In this document: positions 18,323 to 26,534 of the stretch, in pieces | Layout of the letters: each line of letters opens with the position of its first letter | Position numbering within the stretch: position 1 is the stretch's first letter | Assembly (NCBI GenBank): GCA_964559125.1 | Contig: CAZLGW010000023.1 | Location: forward strand, 19,320-83,319 | DNA from: Ravibacter sp964559125 | GTDB lineage: Bacteria > Bacteroidota > Bacteroidia > Cytophagales > Spirosomataceae | DNA: 64,000 nt | Direction of reading: 5' to 3' | The notes under the pieces: model-generated | What the model saw: only the letters and a program-made list of their open reading frames with translations | Told to the model about the DNA's origin: nothing | Databases searched by the model: none | Translations under genes and position numbers: made by a program

Positions 18323-19618
18323 TCACCACCTGACAGGTTTAAACTTCCAGCCAGGCTCTACTTTCTGCATTTCTATTTCATCATTACGTTCGGTGAGCCC
18401 GCACTTCAGGAAATTTTCATGAAGGGCCTGAAGTGCTTTTCGGTCGAGCGTAACACCAAGTCCCGGGCCGTCAGGTACTGCTACGGCGCCATCTTCGAAT
18501 CTTATCCTTCCTCCTTCGATCACTTCTTCCGACTGCCAGGGATAATGGGTATCAAGGGCATAGGTAAGATGAGGGAGGGCAGCGCCCAGGTGTACCATAG
18601 CAGCCAGCGAGATACCCAGATGGCTGTTGGAATGCATAGACAGCGACCGGCCGAATGTTTCGCATATCCCGGCCAGCACCATTGATGCCCTCAGTCCTCC
18701 CCAGAAATGGTGGTCGCTGAGGATAATATCTTCTGACCCGATCTGTACGCTCGTGACAATCTCAGAGAAAGAAGTAGTACACATATTGGTTGCCAGCAGG
18801 ATCTTCAGTGCTCTTCTTACCTCGGCCATCGCCTCCTGGCTCCTGACCGGATCTTCGAGGTATTCGAGAACCGGTTCGAGTTCGCGGCCGTACCTGATGG
18901 CGGTTTCAACCTTCCAGAGCGCGTTAGGGTCGAAGCGGATAGGTACCTCAGGTGGGAAAGCCCGCCTGAGTGCGAAAAGGGCATCCACCTCTGCCTGAGG
19001 TTCGAAAACACCTCCTTTCAACTTGAGCGATCTGAAGCCGAATTCCTTACACATGGCTTTTGCCTGGTCTACTATCTGTTCCGGTGTAAGCGCTTCTGCC
19101 TGCCGGGCTGCATCCCACCCGGTAGCGTAGGGATCTGATCCGAACTCCAGCTTACCTCCGGCTCCTGCATACTTATAAAACAGGTAGGCCGAAAAAGGGA
19201 CCCGGTCCCTGACCTTTCCGCCCAGCAGGTCGACCACTGGCTTCCCGGTAATTTTCCCCTGGATGTCGAGACAGGCCACCTCTATCGCGCTGAAAACGTG
19301 GACCAGCTTTCGCTGATCCCAGGGAGCCATACCCCGCTGTTCATCCTCGTTTTCCCCGAAATGACTGTTGATCAGCAAACGGATCGCTCCCAGTTGGAAG
19401 GGATCTTTGCCGGTCAGCAGGGAACAGGCTTCTGTAAGTGCTTCGTTTGTCCGGACATTTCCCGGGATTTCGCTGATGCCCGTTATGCCGTCGTCGGTGA
19501 TCAGTTCCAGTATGGTACGCAGGGCATAGGGAGCATGGAGGCCGGCAGCGTTGAGAAGCGGGGGATCTGTTACCGCGATAGGGGTGATGATAAAATCTTT
19601 TATTACGGGAGCTTTCAT
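18323..19618 (-). CDS. glucarate dehydratase-like enolase superfamily enzyme
   Basis: A 431-residue enzyme resembling GudD/GlucD, which dehydrates D-glucarate to 5-keto-4-deoxyglucarate. The N-terminal capping domain has GLHAPYALRT and GISEIPGNVRTNEAL, as in GlucD. The barrel shows the KxK base (RSLKLKGGVF), metal ligands in RFDPNALW, YLEDPV and LATNMCT, and the catalytic His in MHSNSHLGIS. Total length is close to E. coli GudD (446). It is the last gene of a minus-strand sugar-acid locus. A galactarate or other aldarate specificity is possible. Confidence 0.88.
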   Translation of the reverse strand: MKAPVIKDFIITPIAVTDPPLLNAAGLHAPYALRTILELITDDGITGISEIPGNVRTNEALTEACSLLTGKDPFQLGAIRLLINSHFGENEDEQRGMAPWDQRKLVHVFSAIEVACLDIQGKITGKPVVDLLGGKVRDRVPFSAYLFYKYAGAGGKLEFGSDPYATGWDAARQAEALTPEQIVDQAKAMCKEFGFRSLKLKGGVFEPQAEVDALFALRRAFPPEVPIRFDPNALWKVETAIRYGRELEPVLEYLEDPVRSQEAMAEVRRALKILLATNMCTTSFSEIVTSVQIGSEDIILSDHHFWGGLRASMVLAGICETFGRSLSMHSNSHLGISLAAMVHLGAALPHLTYALDTHYPWQSEEVIEGGRIRFEDGAVAVPDGPGLGVTLDRKALQALHENFLKCGLTERNDEIEMQKVEPGWKFKPVRW

Positions 19619-19624
19619 AATAAG

Positions 19625-19672
19625 TCCCGATAGCCATCGGGAGAGGCAATGAGTTCCGATAACTATCGGGAA
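19625..19672. repeat. two GATAGC-type palindromes
   Basis: TCCCGAT-AGCC-ATCGGGA (19625-19642) and an imperfect second copy TTCCGATAACTATCGGGAA (19654-19672) fill the gap between two genes of the sugar-acid locus. The same core recurs at 61317. They look like members of a dispersed REP family and may also stabilise or attenuate the transcript. Confidence 0.6.
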
Positions 19673-19685
19673 TGATGATTGAGAT

Positions 19686-20801
19686 TTAACTTACTTCGTC
19701 TTTTACCGCCTGGAGCAGCGCTATAATATAACCGTAAGAGAACGAAAACGCCTGCAGCGGCGCAGCTTTGTCTTCGTGCGTGGGCACGTGGTCAGGCATT
19801 ACCATCCCGTCGAATCCCACGTCTCTCAGGGCGCGCATCACATGCAGGAAATTCATATCTCCATTGTCGGGATAGACTTCCTGGAAGTTGTTCCAGCCTC
19901 CTTTGATATTTCTCAAATGTACGTTAAATATCTGTTTCCTTTTCCCGACCCACTCGATGATGGGGAAAATATCGTTTTTGGGATCTTTCAAACCTTCGGC
20001 GATGGAGCCGATACAGAAGTTGAATCCGTGCGACGGGCTGTCGTAAAGCTGTGCGAAACGTTTTATTCCCTCGAAAACTTCGGGACTGTTCCAGCGGGTT
20101 ATTCCGCGGTAGCCGACGGGAGTAGGAGGGTCTGCGATATGGTTGCCGAGTTTGACTTTATATTCTTCGGCGACCGGCAGGACCCTGTCGAGTAAATAGG
20201 TGATCCTTTCGAATATTTCGTCTACGGAAACATCGCCGGCAATGGTCTTGGGGTGGTTCTGCTTAAGCGCTTCGTCATAATTCCAGGTGCTGTAACGTGC
20301 GTTTCCGCGTTTTGGGTCTGTAGTCCTGGAAGTCCGTAAAACCGGCAGGATCGTGGTGTTGTACAGCAGCATTTTCACCCCTGTCTTCCCCGCGACTTCA
20401 ATCATCTGCTGAAGGATCTCGATTTCCCGATCGCGCTCGGGGCTTTTCCCCAGCATGATATTCGGGTATGCGACCCTGTCGATCCCGGCGGAGGTGAGCG
20501 GCCAGTGGTAAGCATCCAGGCTGATGCCGTATTTTTCGCAGGCTTCTCTCTTTCGCAGGGAATCTTCAAGATCCCAGCCTTTCCCTTCTATCACGTTGGG
20601 AGCGCCTCCATCGATGTTATAAACCCCGTGCCTTGCCTTGAACTGCAGGGCTTCTTCGGAAGTGCCGCCCGACTGGCAGCCTACCTTCATTAAAACGGGC
20701 TTGGGTTTGGCAGGGTTGTCTGCTTTGGCGCACGCAACGGGCAGCATGGCAGAGCCTGCAGCTCCCGTGCCCAATAGTTTTATAAACTGGCTTCGTTTCA
20801 T
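19686..20801 (-). CDS. mannonate dehydratase-like exported TIM-barrel protein
   Basis: A 371-residue protein with UxuA features; UxuA converts D-mannonate to 2-keto-3-deoxygluconate. Family segments include NTTILPVLRTSRTTDPKRGN, FNFCIGSIAEG (Cys ligand), FNVHLRNIKGGWNNF (His ligand), DNGDMNFLHVMRALRDVG and GMVMPDHVPTHE (Asp/His). Unlike classical UxuA it starts with a Tat-like/lipoprotein-like leader (KRSQFIKLLGTGAAGSAMLPVACA), so it may be periplasmic. In the sugar-acid locus between the GarR-like and glucarate dehydratase-like genes. The exact substrate is uncertain. Confidence 0.85.
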   Translation of the reverse strand: MKRSQFIKLLGTGAAGSAMLPVACAKADNPAKPKPVLMKVGCQSGGTSEEALQFKARHGVYNIDGGAPNVIEGKGWDLEDSLRKREACEKYGISLDAYHWPLTSAGIDRVAYPNIMLGKSPERDREIEILQQMIEVAGKTGVKMLLYNTTILPVLRTSRTTDPKRGNARYSTWNYDEALKQNHPKTIAGDVSVDEIFERITYLLDRVLPVAEEYKVKLGNHIADPPTPVGYRGITRWNSPEVFEGIKRFAQLYDSPSHGFNFCIGSIAEGLKDPKNDIFPIIEWVGKRKQIFNVHLRNIKGGWNNFQEVYPDNGDMNFLHVMRALRDVGFDGMVMPDHVPTHEDKAAPLQAFSFSYGYIIALLQAVKDEVS

Positions 20802-20847
20802 AGGAGTTCAATGTGATATTGGGAGTTCAATTTGACAATTAGACAAT

Positions 20848-21702
20848 TCATACATAGAGGAAAAGGCCGCTGTGGTCGAGATCGCCGTCGCCGGCTTCCA
20901 GGACCTTTTCCATCTGCCCGGAAACCAGCTTCGCAGCGTGGAGGGAAAGTCCCAGCTCGTCGCCGCTGTCGAGCACAATGCCCATGTCCTTCTTATGAAG
21001 CCTGATCTTAAAGCCGGGTTTGAAATTCCGGTCGATTATCCGCTGACCGTGCAGGTCCAGGATCCGGCTTTGTGCAAATCCCCCCAGCAACGCTTCTCTC
21101 ATCCTGGCCAGGTCGACGCCCGATTTTTCAGCCAGCGTGAATGCTTCGGCCACGGCCTCGATCGTAACACCTACGATCAGTTGGTTGCAGGCTTTGGTAG
21201 TCTGACCCGCGCCGGGCCCACCGATGAGGATAATATTTTTCCCCATGGCTTTAAATAATGGAAGAGCCCGTTCGAAAGCCTCCTGGCTTCCCCCTGCCAT
21301 GATCGATAGCGAGGCCGATTCGGCACCAACCTGTCCGCCCGATACCGGCGCATCCAGCGCTTCCACACCCCTGGCTTTGGCCAGGTCGTATATTTCCCGG
21401 GATACCGCCGGTGCAATGGTAGACATATCGATAAAAAGCGAACCGGGCTTTAAGGAATCCAGGATATTGTCTTCTCCGGAAAAGACCGCTTCAACTTCGG
21501 GCGAATCAGGCAACATCGTGATCACAATATCGCTTTGGGAGGCCAGCTCGCTACGGGTCTCCGCTATCCGGGCTCCCTGCTCCCCCACTTCGCCGGCGGC
21601 TTTACTGGAACTTAATATGGTCACCCCGAAACCGGCCTTTAAGAGATTGATTGCCATCGGTTTTCCCATAATGCCCAGCCCTATGAATCCTACTTTTTCC
21701 AT
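20848..21702 (-). CDS. tartronate semialdehyde reductase-like (GarR family) dehydrogenase
   Basis: A 284-residue beta-hydroxyacid dehydrogenase. The Rossmann domain starts KVGFIGLGIMGKPMAINLL. The substrate motif DAPVSGGQVGA and the catalytic Lys in GPGAGQTTKACNQLIVG are intact. GarR reduces tartronate semialdehyde to D-glycerate, which fits the aldolase two genes upstream and the glucarate dehydratase downstream. A 3-hydroxyisobutyrate dehydrogenase role cannot be excluded by sequence alone; context favours GarR. Confidence 0.88.
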   Translation of the reverse strand: MEKVGFIGLGIMGKPMAINLLKAGFGVTILSSSKAAGEVGEQGARIAETRSELASQSDIVITMLPDSPEVEAVFSGEDNILDSLKPGSLFIDMSTIAPAVSREIYDLAKARGVEALDAPVSGGQVGAESASLSIMAGGSQEAFERALPLFKAMGKNIILIGGPGAGQTTKACNQLIVGVTIEAVAEAFTLAEKSGVDLARMREALLGGFAQSRILDLHGQRIIDRNFKPGFKIRLHKKDMGIVLDSGDELGLSLHAAKLVSGQMEKVLEAGDGDLDHSGLFLYV

Positions 21703-21778
21703 ATTTTAAAATAAGTTGCTAATTATTGAGATAGTTATTTGAAAGTCAGCTTCTTTTGAACAGCCTTTTCACTTTTGT

Positions 21779-23248
21779 CTAGACCAGAGGGAAAAGCTTT
21801 GCAGCGATCATAAGCACGATCAGCCCGACGGTCCCCATCACCACCAGCATAGGGGAGAAGGTTTTCAGCGCTTCTTTTTCGGTCAGGTTGCTTATCTTGA
21901 TAATAATCCAGAAGCCGGCATCATTCATCCAGGGGATCAGCTTCGATCCGCATCCTATGGCGAGCCCCAGGTATATGGGATGATATTCGAGATTGGCGTT
22001 TGTGGCAAGCCCGGAGAGTATCCCCGAAGCGGTGATCAACGCTACAGTGGCCGAGCCCTGGGCGGTCCGGACTACGGCGCTGATCAGGAATGCCAGGGGA
22101 ATCAGCGCCATCTGGTAATCCTTTGTCATCTCCCCGATCTTATAGCTGATGCCTGTTTGCTGCAACATGCCCCCGAAAGCGCCGCCGGCAGCAGTGATCA
22201 GGATGATCCCGCCGCCGCTCATCAGGGCGGCCTGTACAAACGAACTAAGGTCTTTATTCCCCCTTTTCTGGTAGAGAAGAACCAGCAGCGCTATAATACC
22301 CCCGGTGATCAGCGCAATGTTCTTATCCCCGAAGAGCTCTATGAAACTGACGCAGAATTTTTTGAATCCCGATAGCTGCAGGATGGCGTCTTTGCCCAGC
22401 AGGTTATCGACGATGTTGTCGGTGCAGATCATGACGAGCGGGAATACTACAGGCAGCAATGCCATCCAGAGAGGAGGTAGTTCGGAATCATCGCGGTTGG
22501 ATAATTTCCTGATGTCTTCCAGTTTAGCATCCAGCGAATCCCTTAGCTCGACAGGCCATTTTTTGTTCACCCTCACAGCGAAAAAATAGCCCGCCGTAAT
22601 GGTGACCAGCCCGAGGAGGGTGCCTCCTGCCATCATCATCCCGATCGGGATATTCATTTCCCCTATCAGAAACAGGGGGCCGGGCGCGGGAGGGACAAAA
22701 GAATTGGCCATAGCCGCCCCGCCCGTTATGGCCAGGACGAGCAGCAGGTAATCTCTCCCGGTCCGCATGGTTACCGCTTTTGCCAGGGGGATCATGAGGA
22801 AGATGACGATATCGAAAAATACCGGTATCCCGAGGAAAAAGCTGCTGACCAGGAATGCGATCGGCGCCTTGTCGATACCCATCGTATTGAGCATGGATCT
22901 TACGATACGTTCGGCGGCTCCGCTTTCCAGCATACTCTTACCGATAATAGCTGCCATGGCGATGAGTATCCCGATTTTGGCGCAGGTATTGCCGAACTCG
23001 GTAGCGATTCTTTCCCCTATTGACCTGGCAGCCAACGCTTCTGCGGCAACCTGAGTGCTTCCTTTGTTCAGGGCAAACTGGATAATGGAAGAAGAAGGAG
23101 TAAGCAGAGCAACTGTAAACGCAGCGATCAGCAGCGCCAGGAATGGATTGAGCTTGAATGCGATGATCCCTCCTACTACGATGACGACTCCTACCAGCAG
23201 CAGGAAAAGAGGATCGCTGAAAAATGACGGCAGGCTTGACAGGATCAT
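21779..23248 (-). CDS. GntP family sugar-acid permease
   Basis: A 489-residue inner-membrane transporter with about 12-14 hydrophobic segments. GntP proteins import gluconate and related acids with protons. Typical segments are GIPVFFDIVIFLMIPLAKA, LLVLAITGGAAMANSFVPP and TASGILSGLA near the end. A cytoplasmic loop of about 40 charged residues (VELRDSLDAKLEDIRKLSN) lies after the central segments. Its start overlaps the stop of the aldolase gene by 4 bases, so the two are translationally coupled. It is expected to import the sugar acid used by this locus. Confidence 0.92.
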   Translation of the reverse strand: MILSSLPSFFSDPLFLLLVGVVIVVGGIIAFKLNPFLALLIAAFTVALLTPSSSIIQFALNKGSTQVAAEALAARSIGERIATEFGNTCAKIGILIAMAAIIGKSMLESGAAERIVRSMLNTMGIDKAPIAFLVSSFFLGIPVFFDIVIFLMIPLAKAVTMRTGRDYLLLVLAITGGAAMANSFVPPAPGPLFLIGEMNIPIGMMMAGGTLLGLVTITAGYFFAVRVNKKWPVELRDSLDAKLEDIRKLSNRDDSELPPLWMALLPVVFPLVMICTDNIVDNLLGKDAILQLSGFKKFCVSFIELFGDKNIALITGGIIALLVLLYQKRGNKDLSSFVQAALMSGGGIILITAAGGAFGGMLQQTGISYKIGEMTKDYQMALIPLAFLISAVVRTAQGSATVALITASGILSGLATNANLEYHPIYLGLAIGCGSKLIPWMNDAGFWIIIKISNLTEKEALKTFSPMLVVMGTVGLIVLMIAAKLFPLV

Positions 23249-24018
23249 AGGTTGAGGTTTGATCTGAATTGATTGAGCTGATCGCTTAGCCTGCGTGCGC
23301 CGTCTGCCACGAACGTAGCGTCGGAGCCGCAGGCCAGGAATCGTATCCCCAGGTTGTAATACCGGTTGTAGTCGTCAGGATTAAAGAAGAGAATACCCAC
23401 TGCTTTCTGAGCCTTGCCTGCGGCATTGATGGTTTCGCGCATGGCTTCGACAAAGAGAGGGTGATCAAACTGCCCGAAGATGCCCAGTTCCATCGACAGA
23501 TCGGCGGGTCCGATAAACAGCACGTCGATCCCGTCGGTTTGGGCCACGGCATCGAGGTGGTTCAGAACTGAGGTGGTTTCTATTTGTGCCACACCCAGGA
23601 TATTGTCGCGGGAACTGTCGTAATAGCTCTGAAAATTCTTCCCGAAACCGGTGGCGCGGACCATTTTTGCTACGCCTCTCGTGCCGAATGGCGGATAGTG
23701 CAAACCCTTTCCCAGCTTTACGGCATCTTCGGGAGTCGCGATTTTGGGGCACATGATACCTTTTGCCCCCATATCCAGTACCCTCTGGATCCTGGGTCCC
23801 TCGGCGCTTTCCACCCTGACGACCGGGGTGATCCCGGTATGCTCAAGGGCCTGAAGCACGGGCATGAGAGCGGCTTCCGAGCCCGCTCCGTGCTCCAGGT
23901 CGATCAGCACCCAGTCAAAACCTGATAAACCTACTATTTCGGCGGTCAGCGGACTACCGGTATTCAGCCAGCACCCGTGAACAGCTTCACCGTTTTTCAG
24001 CCTTTGCTTTAAATTCAT
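23245..24018 (-). CDS. HpaI/GarL-type 2-keto-3-deoxyglucarate aldolase
   Basis: A 257-residue class II aldolase of the HpaI/aldolase-citrate lyase fold. Hallmarks are HGCWLNTGSPLTAEIVGL, DWVLIDLEHG, PVVRVES, MCPKIATPEDA and FIGPADLSMELG. GarL splits 5-keto-4-deoxyglucarate into pyruvate and tartronate semialdehyde, matching the GarR-like and glucarate dehydratase-like genes nearby. 4-hydroxy-2-oxovalerate/heptanedioate aldolase specificity is the alternative but less likely here. It overlaps the permease gene by 4 bases. Confidence 0.9.
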   Translation of the reverse strand: MNLKQRLKNGEAVHGCWLNTGSPLTAEIVGLSGFDWVLIDLEHGAGSEAALMPVLQALEHTGITPVVRVESAEGPRIQRVLDMGAKGIMCPKIATPEDAVKLGKGLHYPPFGTRGVAKMVRATGFGKNFQSYYDSSRDNILGVAQIETTSVLNHLDAVAQTDGIDVLFIGPADLSMELGIFGQFDHPLFVEAMRETINAAGKAQKAVGILFFNPDDYNRYYNLGIRFLACGSDATFVADGARRLSDQLNQFRSNLNL

Positions 24019-24053
24019 GCTAATTGGAGTGTAATTGATTTATGATGAGTGAT

Positions 24054-24944
24054 TTATGAAATCTTCCATTTAATCATCCTATCCAGGTTCCCGCCTTTTA
24101 CTTTTGCGCGTTCGTTTTCAGAATATCCATCCATATGTATGTCGACTATCGACGGCGGACCGCTGCCCCAGACAAGCTTATCGGGTCCGAATTCGCTGAT
24201 GACCCTTTTGGTAAAGGGAAGTGCGCTCCTGTACAACGGCGCATCTTCGGCAAAATGTCCGAGGCCGGAGAGCTTCATATAAACTTCCGGGAACCTGGCC
24301 AGTTCAAGAATATCTGCAAACTCGACCGCGCTGCCCCACTGTGGCTCGGCCATATGGTCGATGAGCACTTTTGAGCCGGGAAAAGCCCTGAGCATATCTG
24401 CTACCTGCCTGCCGTATTCCGGTCCTATGTGCAGCTCGATAATCAGGTCAAGATCAACACATTTCCTCCATAGCGCCCTTACGCCCGCATCGTTAAAAGA
24501 AGTAAAATAAGAAGTTTTACCCCTGTGCGCATGAAACCGCGTAGCGATGATGCGGGGTTCTTCTTTTACGATGGATTCCAGCCTGGAGGGAGCTTCCGGA
24601 TCGGCTGGATAAAACAATGTGGTACCTCTCAGTCTCGCCGGCTCCTTTCTCAGACAATCCAGTATCAGCCGGTGGTCATCGCCGTATGGTTCCGGGTGAA
24701 CGATCACCGCCCTGTCTATACCTTCGTCGTTCATCCGCCTGAGATATACATTCAGTGGATCCTGCGGGTATTTTGAGGCATCGGGGTGATAGGTAGCTTT
24801 AGGATGGAACGGGTATTTTACGGTATCCGGGCTAAAGATATGAGCATTCCATTCGATGACCGGCGTTTTTACCGGCCAGTCGAAGGAAGGTGTCACAGCC
24901 AGTACGGCAATTGATTTCAGGCAGAGTCTTCTGGTCGGGTTCAC
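24054..24944 (-). CDS. amidohydrolase-2 family protein with altered metal site
   Basis: A 296-residue TIM barrel of the amidohydrolase-2 (PF04909/COG3618) type, a family that includes sugar lactonases. It begins with a Tat-like leader (NPTRRLCLKSIAVLAV) from a GTG start. Family segments: ATRFHAHRG, DLIIELHIGPEYG, VLIDHMAEPQWG. Two usual ligands look changed: the first HxH is WNAHIF (Asn for the first His), and the usual GSDxP Asp is Gly in WGSGPPS. It may be a metal-independent lactonase, a binding protein or a dead enzyme. Position between SusD and the aldolase suggests a role on an aldarolactone or the imported ligand. Confidence 0.8.
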   Translation of the reverse strand: MNPTRRLCLKSIAVLAVTPSFDWPVKTPVIEWNAHIFSPDTVKYPFHPKATYHPDASKYPQDPLNVYLRRMNDEGIDRAVIVHPEPYGDDHRLILDCLRKEPARLRGTTLFYPADPEAPSRLESIVKEEPRIIATRFHAHRGKTSYFTSFNDAGVRALWRKCVDLDLIIELHIGPEYGRQVADMLRAFPGSKVLIDHMAEPQWGSAVEFADILELARFPEVYMKLSGLGHFAEDAPLYRSALPFTKRVISEFGPDKLVWGSGPPSIVDIHMDGYSENERAKVKGGNLDRMIKWKIS

Positions 24945-24977
24945 GTAGCCGGCGGTTAATGGTTCTCTGGTCAGCGC

Positions 24978-26498
24978 TTATTTAACATCCCACCATACCC
25001 GGGTATCGAGCAGGTCAGGACCTTGCCTTCCAATGGCTTCATCGACGTTGATTTTGTTTACATTGAGCTCCGCGTCGGTATAGGTCAGCCTCCGGATAAA
25101 AGGCTCCGTCTTCAGGTCGCTGCCGGGGAAAGGGTTGGGGGTCAGGTTCGGAAACCCGCTTCTCCGGAAATTCGCCCAGGCTTCCGGGCCGTTAAGAAAG
25201 CAGGCGATCCAGTATTGTACATTGATCTGCTCCAGTTCGCTGCCGGCGATAAGCTGGTTGTTTTGCAGATAGGTGGTGATTGCCGCTTCGGGTACAGCCG
25301 AAGAAGCGCCGTATGTGGCCAGCTGCTGCATATGAGCCCTGATGCCGTCCTCGAACAACTGAGAGGCGTCGCCGGTTGTCCAGCCCCGTATCACCGCTTC
25401 GGCAAGGAGGAGCTGGGTCTGGGCATAGGTGACAAAAATGGTAGGCGATAAAAGACCCGCCATCCGGGTACGATCGAGCTGGCTGTATTCATACAGGCTT
25501 GCAAGCCCATCCTTGGATACTGCCTGAGATACTGTTGTGTTATCGTATCCCTGCGGCATCCCGATCTGAACGGCCGGGTCCCTGTTGGCCCTGCTTTCAT
25601 TCTGACCTGAGTTGCTTGTCGCGCCTACATACCTTACGGCTATGGATGCCAGGCGGGGATCGTTGGTACTTTTCAGGTGCGTGACAAAATCTTCAGCCAG
25701 GTAGAAAAAATCAGCCTGTCCGCCGTTGAGCTGGGATCCGACCGGATTGGTAAAGCTGGCCGTATGATTCAGCATGGCATTGTCAGCATTTGAAAGCATT
25801 ACGCCTCCGGCTACTGCTTTCGCCACTATATCCCGGGCTTTAGAGGGATTGACTTTAGAAAGCCGCATCCCGCCTCGGAGAAGCAGAGAGTTGGCAAGCC
25901 TCTTCCATTTTGTTATATCACCTCCGTAAAGAATGTCGCTATTCACAACAGGAGAGGAGGCGGTCAGGGCGGCGGCGGCCGATTCCAGCTCATTTAATAT
26001 GTCCGTATAAATGAACTCCTGCGTGTCGTACTTCGGGGTGACAATTCCCTCGAGGTACCCTAAGCTGGACTCAGTGTAAGGTATGTCGCCATAAGTATCT
26101 GTCAGGAACATAAACATGTAGGCCTTCCAGATACGGGTTATGTTGTAAAGATTGACTCTTTCAGGGACATCCTTTGTCTGGTGAAGTACATCTACCAGCC
26201 CTTTTATTATATTCCGGTAGCCTCTCTGCCAGTTGCCTGCCGTTACACTCCTGTTGTCCTGGTTGTACTGACCGGCGGCTCCCACACCGCTGAAGGGGTT
26301 GATCATCTGCTTGACGATGATGGTCTCATACTGGAGGTTGTTGTAACCGAACGCGCTGTTGACAACCGCGGCGTTGAACTGGTAGGCGGGCTCTACCGAA
26401 GTAAGCGCTATGGGATTGACGTTCATTTCGTCGAAACCCTTGTCGCAGGCGAAAATCAGGGGTATTAAAACTGCCCAGATCGATAATATCTTTTTCAT
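24978..26498 (-). CDS. SusD/RagB-like outer-membrane lipoprotein
   Basis: A 506-residue SusD-like_2 family lipoprotein, the surface lid of the SusCD transporter. The signal peptide ends in a lipobox (LIPLIFACDKGFDEMN). The TPR-like N-terminal half shows KAYMFMFLTDTYGDIPYTES, the SusD hallmark, and the C-terminal part includes YWIACFLNGPEAWANFRRSG. It is immediately downstream of the SusC gene (36-base gap). Ligand capture for import through SusC is well established for the family; the neighbouring enzymes suggest a sugar-acid ligand. Confidence 0.93.
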   Translation of the reverse strand: MKKILSIWAVLIPLIFACDKGFDEMNVNPIALTSVEPAYQFNAAVVNSAFGYNNLQYETIIVKQMINPFSGVGAAGQYNQDNRSVTAGNWQRGYRNIIKGLVDVLHQTKDVPERVNLYNITRIWKAYMFMFLTDTYGDIPYTESSLGYLEGIVTPKYDTQEFIYTDILNELESAAAALTASSPVVNSDILYGGDITKWKRLANSLLLRGGMRLSKVNPSKARDIVAKAVAGGVMLSNADNAMLNHTASFTNPVGSQLNGGQADFFYLAEDFVTHLKSTNDPRLASIAVRYVGATSNSGQNESRANRDPAVQIGMPQGYDNTTVSQAVSKDGLASLYEYSQLDRTRMAGLLSPTIFVTYAQTQLLLAEAVIRGWTTGDASQLFEDGIRAHMQQLATYGASSAVPEAAITTYLQNNQLIAGSELEQINVQYWIACFLNGPEAWANFRRSGFPNLTPNPFPGSDLKTEPFIRRLTYTDAELNVNKINVDEAIGRQGPDLLDTRVWWDVK

Positions 26499-26534
26499 AT
26501 ATATGAAATTGTATAATTACTGATTCTTTTTTCT

